Source: Cucumis sativus
Lineage: Eukaryota; Streptophyta; Magnoliopsida; Cucurbitales; Cucurbitaceae
Reading direction: 5' to 3'
Length of the DNA stretch: 64,000 nt
NCBI RefSeq assembly: GCF_000004075.3
Contig: NC_026660.2
Location: 27,345,498 to 27,409,497, forward strand
Every line of letters starts with the position of its first letter. Positions within the stretch are counted from its first letter, which is position 1. Below the pieces are notes generated by a model, which searched no databases, had not been told where the DNA came from, and was given only the letters and a program-made list of their open reading frames with translations. The position numbers and the translations under genes were made by a program. Of this stretch, positions 48,701 through 59,936 are shown in pieces.

Positions 48701-49693
48701 ACACAAATAAAGAAAGTAATTTTGAAGAGATGAAACAAGACACGTCTCTTATGTAGTTAAGATATCAACTAAATATTATTAAATTGGTATATTTGTCTAC
48801 TCAACAAGACATATTCAATAAGCTCTGTAACTTGAAACATATATGTGTTTGGAATCTCTATCCTTTTTCTCTTTGTTTTCTTTTTCTTTTTCTGAGATAC
48901 ACATATTATTCCAAACCAATCAACCAAATTGATCAGTTTCAAAAAAGAAAAAAAAAAAAAAAAGGAAAGATCTTGTTGGATTAATTTGTCCCCAAACATA
49001 GAACCTTTGTGGGCTAAAGTTAGTGGGAAGAAATGGCCAAAGAAAAAAAATGCAAGGAGAAACAGCTTATGCAGTGGGTATGGAGAAGGAGACCAAGAAT
49101 AATAATATTGATATTAATATCAATAATAATAATCCAACCATATAAAACCTCCGATGAATGAAATCAAAAACAGTTGAAGGCCAGCCCCCAGCACCTTCCA
49201 AGTTAACACAACACCCAAAAAAGCATATATAAATCTATTTATTTTTCATTAAATAGTCTTGATCATACTTTTTAAGAAAGCTAATTAATGACTCAAATTC
49301 AAACTAATTATTTTATTTACTAATAAGTATATCTTGTTTATTAATTATATTATGTGATTATTGGTAATGGTTGATGGGAACAAGTTGGTTGGTCTTTTCA
49401 AGGGTCAATTATTATATGCATGCTGAGAAAAGAAGTGAATGGATTGGTATATTCCATTGGCACTCCTCCTCATAAAATTAGTGTAGACAAATCAGTAAGC
49501 AATGGCTCTCTCTTTCTTTCTTCTTTTAGTAGAAATATATATCTTAATAAATTGAAAAGACATTAGATTGAAACACACTATAAGATATCTATTTAATTTA
49601 ACATAGTTACACATAAAATCATGTTATATTACACATTTACAGTGAGAATTGGAGAATGCATAAACAACAAAAGAACATCAAATCTTGCCCCCT
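45771..49693. other. 3.9-kb AT-rich intergenic region between tubby promoter and PPR 3' end
   Basis: Most of this stretch is featureless AT-rich DNA with T and A runs. The only frame with mixed composition is 48380-48622 on the plus strand (80 codons: ...RERKRKIVKEVNQRGDNCSHPRRNYKGLGDSKSLKVD...). It overlaps a second frame giving MSKDLATSYNLGCSICYNKG at about 48397-48498. Neither matches a family I recognise; they may be remnants of a mobile element or pseudogene. Confidence 0.5.
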
Positions 49694-52067
49694 CTACCAA
49701 TAATCTTTGCAAGAACAACTCCCATCTCTAAAATGATGGAATCGAACTCTATCACGCATTATGATCTCTCTAGAATAGATTTGAGATACGAGCTTTGCTA
49801 CAGTGTGACAATCTCTACAGATTCTAAGATTCTTAATAACTCGAATTGTCGTACCTGGTTTCGTATTGATCAATCCAAAAGCAATAGCTAACTTCTCGCT
49901 ATGTTGTGCCATTGCAGTCTCTTTCTCCTCATTCTCAAGATCAAGCAACAAATCTTTAGTGGCAGGTTCATAACTGTTAAAAGATGAGAATTAACAAAAC
50001 ATAAGATATATATATATATATACACGGTAACTTATCTGCTGAAGTTTTTGGATTTAAAGGTGATTTAGAAGTACCCTTCGTCTTGTCGTAGTCTCTCTGC
50101 AATCTGTTTCAGTTTCAATTGAATCTGCTCCATCTGTGGATGATCTTGATGTCCAGCAAGAAATTCATGAACAATGCCATTCAAAGTTACTGAACTCTTT
50201 CCTGGGGAAATTGGGACTCCCAGACTCTTCATCTTCAACCTCACTTCAGCTGCTTCTTTCCATTTACCTTCTGCAGCTAAAATTGTAGCCAGCTGAATGT
50301 ACCGCCCGCTGTGATCTGAATCGACTTCCACCAGGTGAGCTCCGACTTGGCTACCCAGCAGAAAATCTCTATGAATCCAACAGGCCTGAACGAGGAGGAA
50401 TGAATGGTAAGCTTATGTAGATCATCAACTTTTCTCTTTCATTGAAAACATGATTTAGTGCATTCTATTTAAGAAGTCGCACTTTATTTACTTACATTTT
50501 AATATCTTAACTATACTCTTTCGGTTTATGGCTGTTAAATTTGGGTTACCGTAAGCCTATTATCTAGCATGATACTCATTACTCAGTGAGTGTTCACTAA
50601 AATTTAAGAGAATAAGGTCACTGGATTGATGAAAAAAAAAAATAGTCTCTCTTCTAAATTTCTAAGAAAAGTCTTTAATGAAGTTGGCAGAAATTCAACC
50701 TTTTTCTTCTAGATGAAGATTTTTTCTCTCCTATGTGCAAATTCCTAGCAACTCACTGATTTTCCCATGATTTAGAAAAGTAGGCATATAAAATTTCCCC
50801 CTACCTTTAGCAAAGCTCCCCAAATTACAGCACTAGGTTTCATGGGCATCTTCTTGATCAACTCTTTCGCTTCATCCAGCCGCCCAGATCGACCCAAAAG
50901 ATCAACCATACATCCATAATGCTCAATAGATGGATTCACGTTGTAGAAACATTTCATGCTCTTGAATAACTCTTTTCCTTCTTCAACTAGTCCTCCATAG
51001 CTACAAGCCCTTAGAACTGCAGTGAAAGTGATGGAATTTGGCCTTATTCCTTCTCTTCGCATTCGGTTAAACCATTCCAGAGCTTCCACTCCACGCCCAT
51101 GAATGGCAAAGCCATCAATCATAGCCGTCCAAATATACACATCTTTCTGGTTACCCTTCAGTTTCCCAAACACACTCAAGGCTTCTTCCATATCCCCACA
51201 TTTTACGTACATATTGACAAGAGCACAGCCAATTACTCGATCAACGTCGACTCCATTGTTGAGCACATAGAAATGGAGCCATCTTCCTTGATCCAACGCT
51301 CCAAGATTCGCACAAGCAGTGAGCAAACTCGCAATAGCAACACCATCAAGTTCAAATCCTGCATTCTGCATCTCATAACAAAGACTCAAAGCTTCTACGC
51401 TCTGTCCTGCCTCAACAAGCCCCGAAATCAAAGACGTCCACGAAACCACATTCTTCAATGGCATGTCCAAGAAAACCCCATAAGCCGTTTTTACATCCCC
51501 AGATTTGATATACCCATCAATCATTATGTTCCAAGAAACAGCATCTCTTTCAGGAATGTTGTCAAACAGTTGGCGTGCACAATGAATCTCACCACACAAG
51601 GCATAAACATGAAGCAGAGCATTCAATGCAAAAACATCCGACCCAAATCCCAGTTTGATAACCAGTCCATGAACTTGAAGTGCCTCACCCATGGCCAACA
51701 AATTACGACAAGCTCTAAGCAAGAAAGGGAAGGTGTAGGAATTATGCGGTACCGAAGAAGAAAGCATTTGCTGATACGAGAGAAATGCTAATTCTGGTTC
51801 GTCACTGTTAGAATAGGCTCTTATAATGGCATTCCACATGAAAGTGTTGGGGCTGGTAATTCCATTGAATACCCTTTGAGCGTAAAGCAAATCGCCGACA
51901 TGGGGTGAAGTGCAGAGAGTTAGAAACTTTGTAGCTAATTTGGGTTCTGTGATGATGGCTGTTTTGATCATTTGAGCTTGAATTTGTTTCAATTGCTTCA
52001 TGTTTGAGCAGTTCTCGAGCAGAGCCCATGTTGATTGTAATGGAGATTCTGCGTTTAGAGTGAACAT
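49694..52067 (-). CDS. Pentatricopeptide repeat protein, PLS class with E and DYW domains, 617 aa
   Basis: Three exons (50805-52067, 50075-50385, 49694-49973) join in frame to 617 residues. The first exon holds the PPR array, with repeats such as [40 protein letters not shown] and [20 protein letters not shown]. Exon 2 holds the E/E+ motifs ([35 protein letters not shown]). Exon 3 holds the DYW domain, with the deaminase-like signatures HSEKLA and CRDCH and a perfect C-terminus CSCKDYW. Such proteins edit C to U in organellar transcripts; the target cannot be predicted reliably here. Most DYW genes are intronless, so the two introns in the E and DYW region are unusual. No clear transit peptide is visible; targeting is undecided. 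Confidence 0.93.
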
Positions 52068-53894
52068 CTGGTTTCTTATGAACTATCCAAATATTTGGGA
52101 TATGTTCATCTTGGAGATTCTTAATTGGATTATGATCATCCACTTTGTCTTGTTTGTGTGTGGCCAACACTTGTTCAACCAAATATCATTTCGTTTTAGA
52201 ATTGAACTAATACGCTTGAATGAGATTAGGAGATGATTATAATCATTTTTATCTCCTTATTATTGTTACTATTATTTTTTTCTTCTTCTTTTTTGGAAAA
52301 TTTTGTAAAGTAATCCAAAAGGTAATTTTGTTTTTCATCATTTACCTTCTTACTCTTGTCTATTCAACTCTACCCAATTTAATTTTTACTTTTTTTTTCT
52401 CTCCAACCAACTTCTTTAAGTATTTATTCTCAATCAACTAATCTTGTATCAACAATGGAACGAGAAAAGTTCCTCTCAAACATTTTTTCTCATTTTATAC
52501 TCTTCATTGAAAAATTATTCTCCAAGGAAACTCTCTCGAATATTTGAAGTTGGTCCTTTGATTTCTTTATCGCTTTCATGACATCTACTCATATCCATCA
52601 TTAGAAACAAACGATCAAACTATTAGTGCGAGCTGTTTTTTTTTCTCCGTTTTTTTCTACATGATTGTGTATTAAAGCTCAAACGATTGATTAGTTATTT
52701 ATACAATATCGCGTATCGAAGCCTAAACGATCAGTAAGAAAGACTAAACGACTGTTTGAATATTCATACACAATCATGTAACAAACTCCAAGTGATTGCT
52801 TATATAGTGTTAAACGATCATGTATGAAGAACTAAACACTAGTTTAGTTTTTTACTTTAGTTTGAATTACTTTCAATCGTTTTGGTGTAAGGTTCAAATG
52901 TTGTGTAACATCAATTGTCATGATTTGAATATTTGTATAATTTGAAAGAGAATAGAATCAGTCATTTAAAAATATGTGAGGGGTCAGACGAAAGAATTGA
53001 AGGTTAGGCATGATATTACCTATTTCAAATTTGTGAGTTATTTGCATAAAAAAAATGAACATTGATTTGAATATGTTTGTTATACTATCAAGTGTTGTCA
53101 CAAGCTAAATGTTTCAACCCCTCCACCACATATAAAGGACATTTGATTAAGATAATTTTACATGAGGACATTTTTCGAAATGAACGGTTAAAGTACATAA
53201 AAATTAGTTCGACAAAAATACATATGAAGTTCAAAGGGAATAAGAAAAGTGTAAAAGTAAGATGAACATTGAAAGAAGCATCAAAGAGGATAAAAGATGA
53301 TTGAGATTCAACCTTATTTTACATTACAACCGTAAAAAGGGATATTCTACATGTTATTTAGCCCTTTAACGTGTTTTAATAAACGAAGAAACTAAACGAT
53401 CGATGAATTATTTACGGTGTGATCGCGTATTTGAGTCTAAACTATCGAGCACTTACCACTAAGTGATCGTTTAATAAATACTAGGTGATCACACACTTAT
53501 AATAATTTGTAAAATTTTGGTTCATTAAGAAGTTGCTTGAAGAGAAATAAAACAATTGAATAGATGAGGATAAGAAAGTAAATTCACATTATAAAATGTT
53601 GCTTATAATAAAATTTGGGAAAAAGTATTTACTATTTGGTCACTTTGTGAAATTTGAAAACTTCTTGAAACCAAACAAACTAATAATTGAAATGCATTTT
53701 TAGAATGAAAACTAAACTAAATTTTGATGAAGTTTAAGTTCTAACATAATTTGAATGATTAAGGTTTAAATCTTCCATTACAAAATATGAATCTATACAT
53801 ATTGTTTATGGAGAGAAAGGGAAAAAGAAAAGGAAAAAGTTTCATTACAAAATCCTCAATTTATGAGTCTAGGAAAAGTTGAAAGAAAAAAAAT
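52068..53894. other. Intergenic region with 'aaacgatc' dispersed repeat segments
   Basis: About 1.8 kb between the PPR promoter and the syntaxin 3' end. No gene is supported. From 52640 to 52920 and again at 53380-53480 the sequence repeatedly uses variants of 'taaacgatc.tgtat' (for example 52724, 52745, 52811 and 53391), each followed by an AT-rich spacer. Confidence 0.5.
52640..53480. repeat. Dispersed repeat built of 'taaacgat(c/t)(a/g)tgtat' sub-units
   Basis: At least six diverged copies of a roughly 15-bp motif occur in 0.85 kb in both orientations. A related segment lies at 58795-58950 (gatcatgtatcaa, acgatcatgtgtcaa, aatcgtgtaccaa). This resembles an interspersed repeat common in cucurbit genomes; its element class is unknown to me. 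Confidence 0.45.
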
Positions 53895-54812
53895 TCAACA
53901 AACCAACATTGAAACAATGCAAACAAGCAATATAACAAAAATGATAGCCCAAACCCAATACACCCATTTCTTGTTCTTCCTCTTCATCTGCTTCGCATAA
54001 TAAAGGCTTCGAGTTCCACCATTGATGAACTGCCCAGCTTTCGCCACATTCTCTTCAATATCCTCGATTTTTTCCCCTTCACTCTCAACCAAAATCGCCA
54101 TATCCAAAAACACCTGATGAAGCTTATTCAAACTCCTCTGTATATCCATCACTGACTCGTGCCTCACTCGATCCTCTGACTCGGTCTCACTCAATTTCCC
54201 TCCTAACATTTCCAATTTCAAACTCCCAGACATAATCTTCTCCACTTGTTCTTCACTGGGTTGTTCCCCAGTTGCACTAAAATACCTTCTTCTCAGATCT
54301 TCCTTATGATCCGCCACAACTTTTTCTCTCAACCCCTGAAACTCGTTCATCATTTCTCTCAATTTCACTCTCAATCCGTTCGTGATTGAAGTTCTTGTCC
54401 TGTCCACGATGGTTCCTTCGCCGTACGCGACGGAGATCAGGCGGTTGGCGGTGTTGGATTGGTCGAGAGAGGCCAATTTTTCTTTGAGGATTCTTGCTCT
54501 GCGGAGGGTTGAAACCATATCGGAGTCGATTCTGTCTCTTAATCCACGGAGGATTTTGGCGTTGTGGGTTGATTTGGCTTCTTGATTTAGTTTCTGAATG
54601 TCAACTAAGAGATTGGTTGTCTCTTCCATTTGGGTCTTGATTTCATCGACTTTTTCGAAAAACAGAGACAGGTTCTGTTCTTCCGTCGGATTCAGTTTTT
54701 GGCCACCGGATTCAATGTCGAAGCCGTGGCCGCCACCGCCTACAGCTTCCCTCTGCGCCTGTTTCTTCAGTTCTACATAACTTAAGAACGATTTCGTCAT
54801 CAAGTCGTTCAT
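53895..54812 (-). CDS. SYP112: Qa-SNARE syntaxin, SYP112/KNOLLE-like, 305 aa
   Basis: A single coding exon of 305 residues. The start MNDLMTKSFLSYVELKK matches the KNOLLE/SYP112 subgroup; the frame upstream has no ATG. Residues about 40-165 form the Habc helices, with TRTSITNGLRVKLREMMNEF. The SNARE motif runs about 220-280 (LNKLHQVFLDMAILVESEGE). The C-terminal anchor is WVYWVWAIIFVILLVCIVSM. Plant SYP11 syntaxins act at the cell plate and plasma membrane. The central zero-layer residue, glutamine in almost all Qa-SNAREs (ESQGE), is glutamate 245 here (codon GAA at 54078-54080). Everything else in the motif looks intact. A 70-nt leader intron (54834-54903, CAAG/GTACC ... TTGCAG/AACA) lies just upstream. 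Confidence 0.95.
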   Translation of the reverse strand: MNDLMTKSFLSYVELKKQAQREAVGGGGHGFDIESGGQKLNPTEEQNLSLFFEKVDEIKTQMEETTNLLVDIQKLNQEAKSTHNAKILRGLRDRIDSDMVSTLRRARILKEKLASLDQSNTANRLISVAYGEGTIVDRTRTSITNGLRVKLREMMNEFQGLREKVVADHKEDLRRRYFSATGEQPSEEQVEKIMSGSLKLEMLGGKLSETESEDRVRHESVMDIQRSLNKLHQVFLDMAILVESEGEKIEDIEENVAKAGQFINGGTRSLYYAKQMKRKNKKWVYWVWAIIFVILLVCIVSMLVC

Positions 54813-55880
54813 CTTCGCCGATTTGAGTATGTTCTGCAAGATTCAAGAATAAATTTAAAAGGACCCAGAAAGAAATGAAAAAGAAAAAGGAAGAGAAAGG
54901 TACCTTGAATGGGTGGGTGGTTTCAGAAATTCAGAAGAAATTTGAATTTTGGGAGAGTTTTGAGCAGAGGGAGAAATTTGGTTAGACGTTTTTGGGTTTA
55001 AAAATGGGAATGGGGATTTGAAATTTGGTTAAGTTGAAGAAATAGCCGTTGCTTCATGCAAGACAGTTACTCCTCCATGATCGGTCGGGCAGTTACGTTA
55101 GACGTCGATAAAACGTCGACGAACATTGCCACAGTTAAATTTATTTAGTTAATGGAATTTGATAGATAAATTTATTTAATTAAATAATGGAATTTGATTG
55201 TGTGATTATGGATTTTTTTTGTACATTATCAATGTTCTTTTATTGGGATTTTTTTATTAAAAAACTACTAATGAATTTTTATCTAGAAAAAGATGGGTTG
55301 AATTTATGAATAATTTCTCTGATTAGTTTACAAGCTTTTTTTTACTGCCCACGCTCTACTTTATTTATTATTATTATTTTGTAACCCAATTCTAATTGAA
55401 CCTAATGGTTAAATATTGGTCGTAAGTTGTAATTACATCACTAAACTTTAAAACGTTAAATTTATATAATTGTGAGTGTTTTGAGCTGTTTTCACACACT
55501 ACAACAAAGCCTATCATTGGCTATATTTGCAAAAATTTAAAAATATTGCCACACAATTGATTACTATTCCCAAGATTTAAAAAAGTGAGAGCACTTTATC
55601 TAATGCAAGGCATACCGTTTTGAAATGAGGAAAAATAAAATACTAAACCATGAACGAGTATGAAAAGTGTACCATTGGTGTAAGAATGACTTTGTTTTTC
55701 TTGTCATTGGTATTAAAATGATACATTTGGAGTTTTGGTTTCTCTTCACCCTATTTCAATTGTCTCTCAACTGTGTCTGAAATCTATATCTCTATCTCTG
55801 CATATGAAACTTTTTAGCCAATCCAGTTATTGCTCTAATGAAATTATCTCACTTCCTTCTAAATCCATATCTTCAACAGC
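54813..55880. other. Syntaxin leader/promoter and 3' flank of the DUF829 gene
   Basis: The minus-strand leader of the syntaxin gene includes a short intron (54834-54903). A CAACGG (MSA-core type) motif lies at 55046-55051 on the minus strand, about 235 bp above the ATG. Further right, 55130-55880 is AT-rich, with one fragment (about 55500-55570, 'tatcattggctatatttgcaa') resembling the AT-rich interspersed repeat. No other gene is seen. Confidence 0.5.
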
Positions 55881-58030
55881 CTATGAAGAAAAAGATTCTA
55901 TCAAGAACTTGTGAAGCTGTAATGAGTATATATCAGGGTACGTCCTGTAATGGTCAACATGTGGTGACGTGCCGAAGTTGTACGAAAAAACCTTCCTTCC
56001 TGTCATCATCCTCTTCTTGATCAGTAGCTCGATTGACGTGTAAGGTACAACTTTATCTCCTGAACTGTACAGATAAAGCTCAGGATATGGAGGTTGGTTC
56101 TCTGTAAGAACTGAAACAATGTTGTTCAATCTCCTGCAAGGAAATGTTAATTTCTCAATAATCAATATGCAACTATTACAAGATAGAAGAAAGTGACATT
56201 ATTCGAGGTGTGTATAAGCTGACCGAAGCACTCACAGATATAAAAAAATGCAACCATATGACATGTGCATGCCCATTCAATCATTCGATCCTCAAGCGAA
56301 TATGTATCCATGTCTGGATATAATCAGAATTAGAAAGCTTACTTATCAACATCTGGCAACTTCAAAGCAACAGAGAAGAACTTCTCCAATGATGATAGGA
56401 AAATTGTTTCCAACAAAAGAGGTTTCTTGTCTATTTCCTCTCCATTTACCATTGGAGATGCAGAAGAACTATTTTTCTTGAGAATGGCTGCAGAAAATCC
56501 AGCTGCCCAAACCTGCCATTGTTTGTAGTAGAGATGGAATCATATCTCTTCTATTATGAATGAGAATAAAATGGAAAGTAAAATATATTGGATGAAACAC
56601 ACCATCTAATTCAGAATGGATAAGTGTCTGCTAGCTATTATTATATTATTGTCTCAATGCTTAAACAACCTAACTAGTTCTAACTGTTTGCATATGGTTC
56701 AATAGTTCATGACAAAAAAAAAAAAAAAAAAAGTTAAAACCAAAATTTCTGATTTTGAAACTATTTAGAAGCCCAAGTAAAAAATGGGAGTTGGAAATTT
56801 TCATGAAATCTTGGGTAAATGATCATATAATCAAGAACACTTCCAGATTCAATCATTACCAACAGGCCTTTAGAACTAGGAAAGAAGGAACAGAGAGATA
56901 AGGAGATACACCAAAAGGAAGATTGAGGTTGAGATCAAATGATATTTGAAGGGCAATAGCCAGTTCCTACTAGACTTCCACCTCTAAATCCTACATTACG
57001 ATGCAAACTTCAAAGATGAATAGGAGTTCGTTAACTTGCAGATGTTTTTCCAACAGTTAAAAGAAAGCAGATAATAGTTTAGAACTGATTTTCATATCAT
57101 TGTTGAAGCACGGTTCCAAGATTCTTCTACAACTATAATTTCACAAACCTGCGGATTCAACGGATCACCTCCTCCAGAATCAACGATGCACCCTTTAATC
57201 TTCTCCAACAAATCTTTCCGCCCTTGCAAGATTTCAAGAATGGCTCCATATCTGCAGGAAACAAGAAAATGAAACAAAGCTAATTCTGTGTTAAAATCAC
57301 AAAGAACAACTGAAATAAGATACCGATAACAAAATTCAACATACACAAACCAGCCCGTGTTGCTAAAAGTATGAAAAATCAGGGATCGATCTTTATCACT
57401 CTCTTCCCCTTCCGATAACCAAGAAATGAGTTCAACCGCCAAATCCGAGATCCGCTGCTCAACTTTCCGACTCAAAGCGAACCAAAGAAACTCTCTCGGA
57501 TCTACAATAAACGTCAATGCGTTGATACCCCTCGCATTGTACCACTCCACATACCTCCTCAGATGCTTAGTCTTTGCCCCAAGCCAACCTAACAAAACAA
57601 CGGTCGCCGCCCCCTTTTCGCCCCGCAAAACTCCTACGTTGTTTCCAATTGCACTCTCTGAAGCTCGATTCCAAGTCCAGTCACTTCCGTTTGAGTCGAA
57701 TAGAAATGAACTGAAGTAATCAGACGCAAATTGAGAGCCGAAAGACTGTAATGAGGGTAAAGAATAAAGAAAATTAGAAGGGATGGAGCCAAGAGAAGAT
57801 GCGGAAGATCCAAAGGAAGAGGAGCAGCAGTGAGAAAGATTAAGTGAGAGTGAAATTTTGGAACCGAGGTTTTTGCGAGAAGGAGAAAAGTGGAAATAGG
57901 TTGAAGATTGCCGGAAAATCGCGCTCCGATAGGATTCAGGAGATGAAACGAGGCGAGATTGAGGAATTGTTTTTGAGAAGAGACCGCGATTAAGAACGCA
58001 GGGGCGAAATGCTCTAACTGGAGCCTCCAT
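55881..58030 (-). CDS. DUF829/TMEM53-like alpha/beta hydrolase, 403 aa
   Basis: Four exons (57345-58030, 57149-57251, 56343-56512, 55881-56133) join in frame to 403 residues. Residues 1-125 are Ser-rich and basic with few acidic residues, compatible with an organellar transit peptide. The core begins with [20 protein letters not shown], the TMEM53 opening. A nucleophile elbow HTFSNTGWF has Ser223, followed by [10 protein letters not shown]. An acidic residue lies in [10 protein letters not shown] (Asp346) and a histidine in [11 protein letters not shown] (His378/His381), giving a plausible Ser-Asp-His triad. Substrate is unknown. The in-frame sequence upstream starts only with TTG, so ATG 58030 is chosen. 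From gene order, the Arabidopsis counterpart would be At2g18245. Confidence 0.92.
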
Positions 58031-59420
58031 GGTGGCAGTTCCGGCGACGACTTTGAGAAGATTAGGTAGTGCTTCTCCAAAATTTCCGGCCACAACCAAA
58101 GCCAGTTTCTGAACTATGGCCGAAGTCGGAGAAGGATTTTTTTTCCCGGAAAGCTGCGTTGGAGGCTGAAGGGTTTATTTATTTATATTTAAATTACACC
58201 TTTGGTCCTTTTTGGAAGATAATTACACCTTTGATCCTACACTTTGTACTTATAAGCAATAGAGTCCCAAATATTTGAAAAATATTATATAATAAGTTCT
58301 TGATGTTCTTCTAATCATATGCCTAATATATATATATTGAATACAAAATTTTGCTTTTGAAGAAAAAAATTATTTTTTCTATTTTGCATAAATAAATTGT
58401 TTGTTCAATCCAAAGAGCGAATATAGCTTTAACTCATCTAAAGCATATATATCGAAGAGTTATTTATAAACATTATCGTATATTCAAGATGTACTGAGGT
58501 TGATTTTAGATTGATATTTGTACATATTTATATTATAATTCATATATGTAACTGTAATCAAATATATATTGAAAGAGCGAATATATATTATATCAAACCT
58601 ACATTAAGGCAACTATTTTTAAAATATTTTGTAGCCTTTTTAAATTCCCTTCTTCTTATTTGTTTGATATTATTTTTTTGCAATTCTTCTTTTTCCATGT
58701 TTGTTATCTTCATCTTCTCATATTTTTTTTAAATTATGATATTTGTTTTTTATCAATCATCAATTTTGTATTGTTTTTTTGAAATGTTATTGGGTTCAAG
58801 ATCATGTATCAATATCAAATAGTTGGATATTAATACACGATCATGTGTCAAATATAAATTTACATAATCGTGTACCAAATATAAAATTTAAAATAATCTA
58901 CAATTTTATATTTGGTATTTAGTACTTGTTGGCGAGGATCGTTTAGATTTGAAAAGACTTATGCACCTGTAGTCAATTGATTGTGTGTTAACTGATATTT
59001 TTTTTTTTTTGTATTTTTCACTGTGCGTGGTGAGTTTTTTTGTTTTCGAAATTAGTTTGCATGACATCCCAAATTTTCACGTATTTATGGCAACTTAGTT
59101 TTCAATTTTTTTAGGGAAGAAGGAAATAATTTTAAAAAGGAAAAGAAAATAGAAGGAAAAATTAAAAAAATAGTAGATTTTACAAAAATATTTACAACTA
59201 CAGTAAATTCTATCGTTCATAGTTGAGTTGATATGTTATACGATATCACTAATATAAAATTCAAAATTCTGTTGTAAATAATTTAATTCGTTATTTTTAA
59301 AAATGCTTCAAAATAAAAAGTATAAATAATTATGATATAATAATAATAAAAATAATAATTATTATTATTATTATATTTATTTTATTATAGATTTTTTTAA
59401 AAAAAGAGAGAGAAATCGCG
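58031..59420. other. AT-rich intergenic region with repeat fragments
   Basis: The first about 130 bp are the promoter/leader of the DUF829 gene. 58795-58950 carries 'gatcatgtatc'-type segments related to those at 52.6-53.5 kb. 59160-59320 contains 'acaaaaatatttacaactac' and 'ttctatcgttcatag', which look like a decayed copy of the AT-rich interspersed repeat. An AT/TAA-rich tract follows (59335-59400). No gene is supported. Confidence 0.5.
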
Positions 59421-59424
59421 TGCC

Positions 59425-59936
59425 CCGTTCTTCTTCCTCCATCTTCAACCCTCAGCCGCCGCCTCCCCTATTTTTCCCTTTCCCTTCTCTTTTTTCCGTT
59501 CGAATCCACCGCCGACCGCGATTCGTCTCTGTCTTCCATTGAAGCCGAAGCGTCGTCGTCGTTGGTTCGAGCCGCCGGCGTCGCTCCCATCTCAGCTTTC
59601 TGTTTTCGACCGCGTCCCGTCTCCGTTCCCGCAGCCGAAACGTTCTGTTTCGTCCGCGAAGCCCAGTCGCCGCCTCCTTCTTCGCTTTCGGTCAGGCTCC
59701 GTCACGTCTCCCTTAGCCGACCGACCCAGTTTTGCCTTCCTTCGCGTCCGACCGCCGTGAATCTTGGAGTGCCGCCGCATCTCTTTCGTTGGCCGACCGT
59801 GAAGCAGCCACGCGCGATTTCCCTCTTCCAGCCGCGAGTTGCAAGCCAACCCACGCTCAGATCTGTTGCACGCTCTCCTTCGTGTTACTCTCTAACGGCA
59901 AGGCAGAAGCGGCCATCGGTTTCATGCTTGGGTAAG
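59425..59936 (+). other. GC-rich, CpG-rich island, possibly leader of a retroelement or non-coding gene
   Basis: About 500 bp of strongly GC-rich, pyrimidine-biased sequence in AT-rich surroundings. It ends in CTTGG/GTAAGAAC, a good splice donor at about 59932. Overlapping frames (59539-59760, 59562-60023, 59732-59935 and a minus frame) are Arg/Ser/Pro-rich and shift against each other, as expected from base composition rather than from selection. From memory, similar islands occur repeatedly in cucurbit genomes as part of LTR-type or other repeats. A TGTTACA motif at 61374, resembling a retrotransposon LTR end, lies downstream. Confidence 0.35.

Noticed and set aside
51099-51791. 230-codon plus-strand frame opposite the PPR repeats
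   Set aside because: It is a mirror frame of the real PPR exon on the minus strand. The PPR motifs and DYW continuity make the minus strand coding.
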